64,000 nucleotides of DNA from DAOQVR01 sp035341665. GTDB lineage: Bacteria; Chloroflexota; Anaerolineae; JAAYZQ01. The notes under the pieces were generated by a model. That model did no database searches. It had not been told where the DNA came from and saw only the letters and a list, made by a program, of their open reading frames with translations. The translations under genes and the position numbers were made by a program. The stretch's first letter is position 1; each line of letters opens with the position of its first letter. The stretch is taken from positions 1-64,000 of the forward strand of contig DAOQVR010000019.1 in assembly GCA_035341665.1 (NCBI GenBank). The letters run 5' to 3'. Of the stretch, positions 59,552-64,000 are shown in pieces.

Positions 59552-60262
59552 ATGAGACAACCCAACGGCTTCAATCTCCTCTACAGCTTTGTCCGCCTGG
59601 CCGGTTCGCCCTTCCGCTATCGAGCCGTGGGGCTGGAGCACGTTGCAGGTCCTGGGCCCGCGATCTTTGTGGCCAACCACATGGGCGCCGCGGGGCCCTT
59701 GGCCAGTGTGCTCTCCCTGCCGATCCGTCTCTACCCGTGGGCCATTGCCGAGATGACCGACTACCGGCGGGCTACGCGCTATCTGTACGAGGACTTTGTC
59801 CGCCCCACCTGGCATCTGAACGGCGCGGCGGGTTTGGCGGTGTCTTTTCTTGTCTCGCGCCTCTCGGTCACCCTGCTCAGGGGCATCGGCTCGATCTCGG
59901 TCGAGCGGCACCGGGGGGAGTCCTTTGGTGCATTCCGGCGCAGCCTTGAGCTGCTCTCCCAAGGCAGGAATCTCCTCGTCTTTCCGGAGGACGCCCAGCA
60001 GCCGGCCGATCCGGCGACTCGCCTGTACCCATGGCTGTGTGGCTTTGTTGGGCTGTGCAGTATGCACGAACGGGAAAGCGGCCAGAGGCTGCCGCTCTAT
60101 CCCGTCGCCGTACATCCGGGCACGAAGACCTTGGCCGTGGGAGAGGCCCAGTACCACGCGGGCGATTCGTCGCACCGCCTCGAGGTGCGGCGAACGTGCG
60201 AGAGGCTCAGGCAGGCGGTGGCGGACCTCTACGTCGCCCTTGAGGGAGGTACCTCCGCGTAG
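59552..60262 (+). CDS. PlsC-like acyltransferase with altered active site
   Basis: A 236-aa protein with the fold of 1-acylglycerol-3-phosphate acyltransferases. The region of motif I reads FVANHMGAAGP: the His is present but the Asp of the H-x4-D catalytic pair is replaced by Gly. Motif III reads LVFPEDAQQP in place of FPEG. No membrane helix is clear. It could be an inactive or re-specialised relative; the ATG at 59552 is supported by its promoter, though the ribosome-binding site is weak. Confidence 0.75.
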   Translation: MRQPNGFNLLYSFVRLAGSPFRYRAVGLEHVAGPGPAIFVANHMGAAGPLASVLSLPIRLYPWAIAEMTDYRRATRYLYEDFVRPTWHLNGAAGLAVSFLVSRLSVTLLRGIGSISVERHRGESFGAFRRSLELLSQGRNLLVFPEDAQQPADPATRLYPWLCGFVGLCSMHERESGQRLPLYPVAVHPGTKTLAVGEAQYHAGDSSHRLEVRRTCERLRQAVADLYVALEGGTSA

Positions 60263-60345
60263 CCTCTCGGAATTCGGAGCCTGACGGCCCTTCCCCAGCG
60301 CCGGAAGGGGAGGCCGGACGGGCGCAACCCAAACGGAGTCATGGC

Positions 60346-61860
60346 ATGCTTGGCAAAGTCACCAGCTTCGCACTCGTCGGCCTGGAGTCCACCCTCGTCT
60401 CAGTCGAAGTTGACATCAGCCGAGGGCTTCCCTCCCAGACTATCGTCGGCCTGCCCGACCCTGCTGTGCGCGAGTCGTCGGAGCGCGTCCGGGCTGCGAT
60501 TGTCAACTCGGGGCTCATCTTTCCGCGTGCCCGGCTGACGGTCAACCTTGCTCCGGCAGATCTGCGGAAAGAGGGTCCGGCGTACGATCTCCCCATGGCG
60601 ATGGGTATCCTCCTGGCGACCGAGCAGGTGAAAGGCGACCTCTCGAAGGCGGGCCTGGTGGGCGAGCTGTCGCTTGATGGGGAGGTGCGGAGCGTCACAG
60701 GCATCTTGCCCATGGCCGCGGCCGCTGCGGAGCTCGGGCTTTCGACGGTCTATGTGCCGGTGGCCAACGCCGCGGAGGCGGCGCTGGTCGAAGGCCTGGA
60801 CGTGATCCCGGTGGCGAGCCTGGCAAGCCTGGTCGGTCACCTGCACGGCTACACGCCGATCCAGCCGTACCAGGCACCGGCCGTCGATGCCTCTGCGCCG
60901 CTGTACGCGGTCGACTTTCGGGACGTGAAGGGGCAGGAGCATGTGAAGCGGGCGCTGGAGGTGTCGGCGGCCGGTTCGCACAATGTGTTGATGAGCGGGC
61001 CTCCCGGAGCCGGAAAGACGCTGCTGGCGCGTGCGGTTCCGACGATCCTGCCGCGAATGGGCCTAGAGGAATCGCTGGCGGTGACCAAGATCTACAGTGT
61101 GGCAGGCATGCTGCCGGGCGACACGCCGCTGATCCGCCACCGCCCCTTTCGGGCCCCGCACCACACCGTCAGCTATGCAGGGCTGGTCGGCGGAGGCAAC
61201 GTGCCGCGGCCCGGCGAGATATCGCTGGCGCACCGGGGGGTGCTGTTCTTGGACGAGCTGCCCGAGTTTGGGACCAAGCTGTTGGAGATGCTGCGCCAGC
61301 CGCTCGAGGACCGGAAGCTGACGATCGCGCGCAGCTCCGGCTCGGTGACCTTTCCGGCGAGCTTTATGCTAATCGCGGCGCAGAACCCGTGCCCCTGCGG
61401 CTACTACGGTGACCCGGTGAAGGAGTGCACCTGCACCCAGGCGATGGTCACCCGCTACCAGAAGCGCATATCGGGCCCGCTGCTGGACCGGATCGACATC
61501 CACATCGAGGTGCCTCGGGTGGAGTATGAGCGGCTCTCCGACGACCGGCTCGGGGAGCCGTCGGCGGCGATCCGGGCGCGGGTGGAGGGGGCGCGGGAAC
61601 GGCAGTCGCGGCGCTTTGCCGGCACGGGCTTGCTGACCAACGCCGACATGGGGCCGGCGGAGGTGCGGGAGTATTGCCCGCTGGACGAGGCGGGGCGGGC
61701 GCTGCTGCGTGCGGCGATGCAGCAGCTGCAGATGACGGCGCGGGCGTATCATCGCATCCTGAAGCTGGCGCGGACGATCGCGGACCTGGCGGGAAGCGAG
61801 CGCATCCAGACGGTGCACCTGGCTGAGGCGATCCAGTACCGGCCGCGGAGGCAGTACTAG
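60346..61860 (+). CDS. comM: ComM/YifB-family Mg-chelatase-like ATPase
   Basis: A 504-aa AAA+ protein. An N-terminal ChlI-like domain (VDISRGLPSQTIVGLPD; VRAAIVNSGLIFPRARLTVNLAPADLRKEG, about 22-80) is followed by Walker A SGPPGAGKT and Walker B VLFLDELPEF, and a C-terminal cysteine cluster (NPCPCGYYGDP, CTCTQ). ComM is a helicase that helps branch migration of DNA taken up by transformation. The ATG at 60346 has CGGAG upstream. Length normal for the family. Confidence 0.95.
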   Translation: MLGKVTSFALVGLESTLVSVEVDISRGLPSQTIVGLPDPAVRESSERVRAAIVNSGLIFPRARLTVNLAPADLRKEGPAYDLPMAMGILLATEQVKGDLSKAGLVGELSLDGEVRSVTGILPMAAAAAELGLSTVYVPVANAAEAALVEGLDVIPVASLASLVGHLHGYTPIQPYQAPAVDASAPLYAVDFRDVKGQEHVKRALEVSAAGSHNVLMSGPPGAGKTLLARAVPTILPRMGLEESLAVTKIYSVAGMLPGDTPLIRHRPFRAPHHTVSYAGLVGGGNVPRPGEISLAHRGVLFLDELPEFGTKLLEMLRQPLEDRKLTIARSSGSVTFPASFMLIAAQNPCPCGYYGDPVKECTCTQAMVTRYQKRISGPLLDRIDIHIEVPRVEYERLSDDRLGEPSAAIRARVEGARERQSRRFAGTGLLTNADMGPAEVREYCPLDEAGRALLRAAMQQLQMTARAYHRILKLARTIADLAGSERIQTVHLAEAIQYRPRRQY

Positions 61861-62048
61861 CCGAGACCTGCGAGTCTGGGGTGCCAGCAGCCATGTAGGT
61901 TGCGACGGAGGCGTTCGACCAGATGCTCCCCCTGGTTCAGGTCCTCCTGTGAAGGCCGGGCTAAGGACAAGGTCCATTGCCTCGCGCAGTACCTAGTGGC
62001 CTGGCGAATCGCCGGCTTCGTTGGCGTCAATGCCACGAGCGCCTCGCC

Positions 62049-64000
62049 CTATTCGCCGATCAATGCCGCAGCCTCCTGCAGGTCAGGCAGGGCAAACCCT
62101 TCGGTGAAGCGCCCAACCACCTCGCTGAGGCACTGCCGCGCCTCCGCAAGCTCGGCTGCAAAGGCCTCGCCCTGCTGCTGCCGCAGGCGGACCAGGCTCG
62201 CCGCCGCGCGCAGCTCCCACCAGCGGCTCCCCTGTTCCCGCGCCACCGCGAACGCGTGCCGGAAGCAGGCTTCCGCCTCATCGACCCTGGAGCGAGCAAG
62301 GTGCAACCGTTGCGCTCCCGCCTCAGCCCTGTCAGGGGTCTCCGTCAGAAGCAGTAGCTCGCCGCGCATGCGCGAGACTTCTGCCTCCAACGCCCGTACG
62401 CCGGTGCCATCAATCCAGGTCCTGGCCCGCTCCAGAGCTTCCAAGCCCATCTCGACCTGGCCGGCCCGGGCGCACAGCTCGGACTGAAGGCATAGGAGGG
62501 CGGCGTACCCCGCGCCGGAGCCTGCAGCCTGCCAGGTGGACTGGGCCTCCACCGCCCGGTCCACGCCCTGCGCGGGCGCCGGCTCCTCAATGCCAGCTCC
62601 TGCCTGGGGCTTCTCCATCGCCGCCAGCAGCTGTTCCCACACTCCGTAGACCAGGCCGGGCTGGCCGAGGGGCCGCAGGTCCCGGCAGTGGCTCAAGGCT
62701 CCAGCCCAGTCGCGGCCCAGGACAGAGGTGATTAGCATTGCCACGAAATGGGCAAAGGCAAGGCTGGACGGCTGGTCCAGCTCGTGCCCCTGCACCACCG
62801 CCTGCCGGAGGCAAGCCCTGGCCTGGTCCGGGTAGCCCAGCTGCCACAGCACTGCGCCCAACATGGAGCGGGCCATCACGCCCGGGTCCGCTGCTACCAA
62901 GCCGCCCAGGGGACGGTTGGGAGCCGGGTCGTACAGGGCCACAGCGCGGCTCAGGTGTTCACGGGCGGGGACCGGCTGTCCCCGCAGCCAGTGACTGAGG
63001 CCCAGCGCCCAGTGCCCCAGCATGAGGGACTGCCGGTCGCCTTCCCCAGCCTCCCCCGAAGCCTCTGAGCGGGCCAGGTTCAGGAGCTGCCGGCCCACCC
63101 TATCGCTTCTCTCAGGGTCGGCCGACCAGCCTGCCGAAAGCGCCAGCACAGTCAGCGCGGTGAGGCGTTGCGGGTCGTCCCGCAGCTCTGGATGCTGGAT
63201 CAGGTCCGCGAGGCGCTCCAGGGTCCGCTTGCCGGCCGGCGCCTGCCAACCCTGCTGCAGCATCACCGGAGCTACCAGCGCCATGCCCAGCCGCAGCTCC
63301 AGGCGCAGCCGCTCTGGCCCCGGCCCAGAGGCCGCTGTGCCCTGAAGCAACGCCAGCCCGCGCTCAAGGTGCGCAATAGCCTCTTCGTTGGCCACCAGCC
63401 TCGCAGCCCACCGGCCCGCCTCCAGGTGGTAGCGTACGGCCTCCAGGACCCGGCCCGCCTCCTCGAAGTGGAGGGCCAATTGCGGACCAGACTGCGCCAG
63501 GGCCACTTCGTCACCACGGCACAGGTCCGCCAGCGCGGCCCCCACCTCGCCGTGCAAATGTGCCCGGTCCACGGGGTCCAGGTGGTTGTAAAGATACTCC
63601 TGGAACAGCCCGTGGGCGAAGCGGTAGCGCGAGAGCCGCCGGCCCTCGGCCGGCAGGGATTGGACCCCCAGTCCCTGCACCAGCCGGCTCTCCATGGACA
63701 GCGGACCGCTCAGCCACCGATGGGCCAGCCATGGCTCGATCCCCAACACGCCGGCTGCGACCTCCGCGCTGAACGAAGTGCCCTCCACGCTGGCGGCCTC
63801 CAGCAGGCGACGTCCCTCGGGCGGCAGCCGGCTCATCCGCTCGGCGATGACCGCCTCCACCCTGGGCGGCAGTGCCTCCCAGGGCAGCTTCCGACCGTCG
63901 ACCCAGCGCCCCTTTTCGTCGCGCGTCAGGTAGCCCCGTTCCTGGAAGGTCCGCAGCAGCTCGACGGTAAAGAGCGGATTGCCCCCGGTGTGGTCGTACA
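62049..64000 (-). CDS. BTAD/AAA/TPR regulator, 3' part only (cut by window edge)
   Basis: The frame is open to the window end, so only the C-terminal 650 residues are seen. The first visible residues (GGNPLFTVELLRTFQERGYL; ALPPRVEAVIAERM) match the paralogue at 26775-30371, which places the cut inside its AAA domain. The rest is a long TPR-like array (repeated LERGLALLQG, QARACLRQAV patterns). The winged helix and Walker A lie beyond 64000. An internal GTG at 63860 is not the real start. Convergent with comM; the 188-nt gap holds nothing recognisable. Confidence 0.88.
   Translation of the reverse strand, partial: YDHTGGNPLFTVELLRTFQERGYLTRDEKGRWVDGRKLPWEALPPRVEAVIAERMSRLPPEGRRLLEAASVEGTSFSAEVAAGVLGIEPWLAHRWLSGPLSMESRLVQGLGVQSLPAEGRRLSRYRFAHGLFQEYLYNHLDPVDRAHLHGEVGAALADLCRGDEVALAQSGPQLALHFEEAGRVLEAVRYHLEAGRWAARLVANEEAIAHLERGLALLQGTAASGPGPERLRLELRLGMALVAPVMLQQGWQAPAGKRTLERLADLIQHPELRDDPQRLTALTVLALSAGWSADPERSDRVGRQLLNLARSEASGEAGEGDRQSLMLGHWALGLSHWLRGQPVPAREHLSRAVALYDPAPNRPLGGLVAADPGVMARSMLGAVLWQLGYPDQARACLRQAVVQGHELDQPSSLAFAHFVAMLITSVLGRDWAGALSHCRDLRPLGQPGLVYGVWEQLLAAMEKPQAGAGIEEPAPAQGVDRAVEAQSTWQAAGSGAGYAALLCLQSELCARAGQVEMGLEALERARTWIDGTGVRALEAEVSRMRGELLLLTETPDRAEAGAQRLHLARSRVDEAEACFRHAFAVAREQGSRWWELRAAASLVRLRQQQGEAFAAELAEARQCLSEVVGRFTEGFALPDLQEAAALIGE

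Noticed and set aside
61861..62048. Gap between comM and the partial BTAD gene, searched for a terminator or small gene
   Set aside because: No hairpin with T-tract, promoter or convincing ORF was seen.

Overview
This is a GC-rich window with tightly packed genes. It most resembles an anaerobic member of the Chloroflexota (Anaerolineae-like). That is inference from gene content: Thr/Pro-rich linkers on exported proteins, giant BTAD/AAA/TPR regulators, several HdrABC-type electron-transfer clusters, and sigma-70-like promoters that mostly have 17-bp spacers. No rRNA, tRNA, CRISPR array, transposase or phage gene was recognised.

Layout. (1) 1-16.5 kb, all minus strand: a SAM-I riboswitch with a terminator switch precedes mtnA, a PfkB-family kinase, ahcY and metK. 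A separate promoter with a 157-nt leader then precedes fumA-fumB, hdrC-hdrB-hdrA1-hdrA2, hdrC'-hdrB'-hdrA(fused), a CBS-ACT protein and the start of mvhD, which leaves the window. The block couples the methyl cycle (SAM, SAH, MTA) to heterodisulfide-reductase-type flavoenzymes. (2) 16.5-26.6 kb: MFS transporter, Thr/Pro-rich surface protein, leaderless-looking TPR lytic transglycosylase, DMT exporter, DUF885 peptidase and a MarR-ABC exporter pair. (3) 26.8-35.2 kb: a 1198-aa BTAD regulator divergent from a membrane-anchored protein of 21/22-residue repeats, a DUF4037 protein, and a NIL-domain protein with a KimA-like permease. (4) 35.3-47.5 kb: DHA2 drug exporter, pirin, a YxlEFG-like ABC set, a GNAT, a hemerythrin/PAS protein behind a CRP/FNR-type site with a DUF1858 partner, DEAD helicase, amidohydrolase and a response regulator/histidine kinase pair.

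(5) 47.5-55.8 kb, minus strand: a second electron-transfer operon, hdrCB fusion, hdrA with a GltD/NfnB-like insertion, mvhD/flxD, flxC, flxB, flxA and a stand-alone cNMP-binding protein, behind a promoter with two consensus hexamers. By analogy with Flx-Hdr complexes it should oxidise NAD(P)H with electron bifurcation. (6) 56-64 kb: YhfC-type membrane protease with an ABC exporter and a zinc-ribbon membrane protein, an atypical acyltransferase, ComM, and the 3' part of a second BTAD/TPR regulator cut by the window edge.

The most unusual features are the two parallel Hdr units in the first block, one with its two HdrA modules split and one with them fused; the HdrA with an inserted NADPH-type module; the unidentified leader before fumA; and the repeat protein at 30.6 kb.
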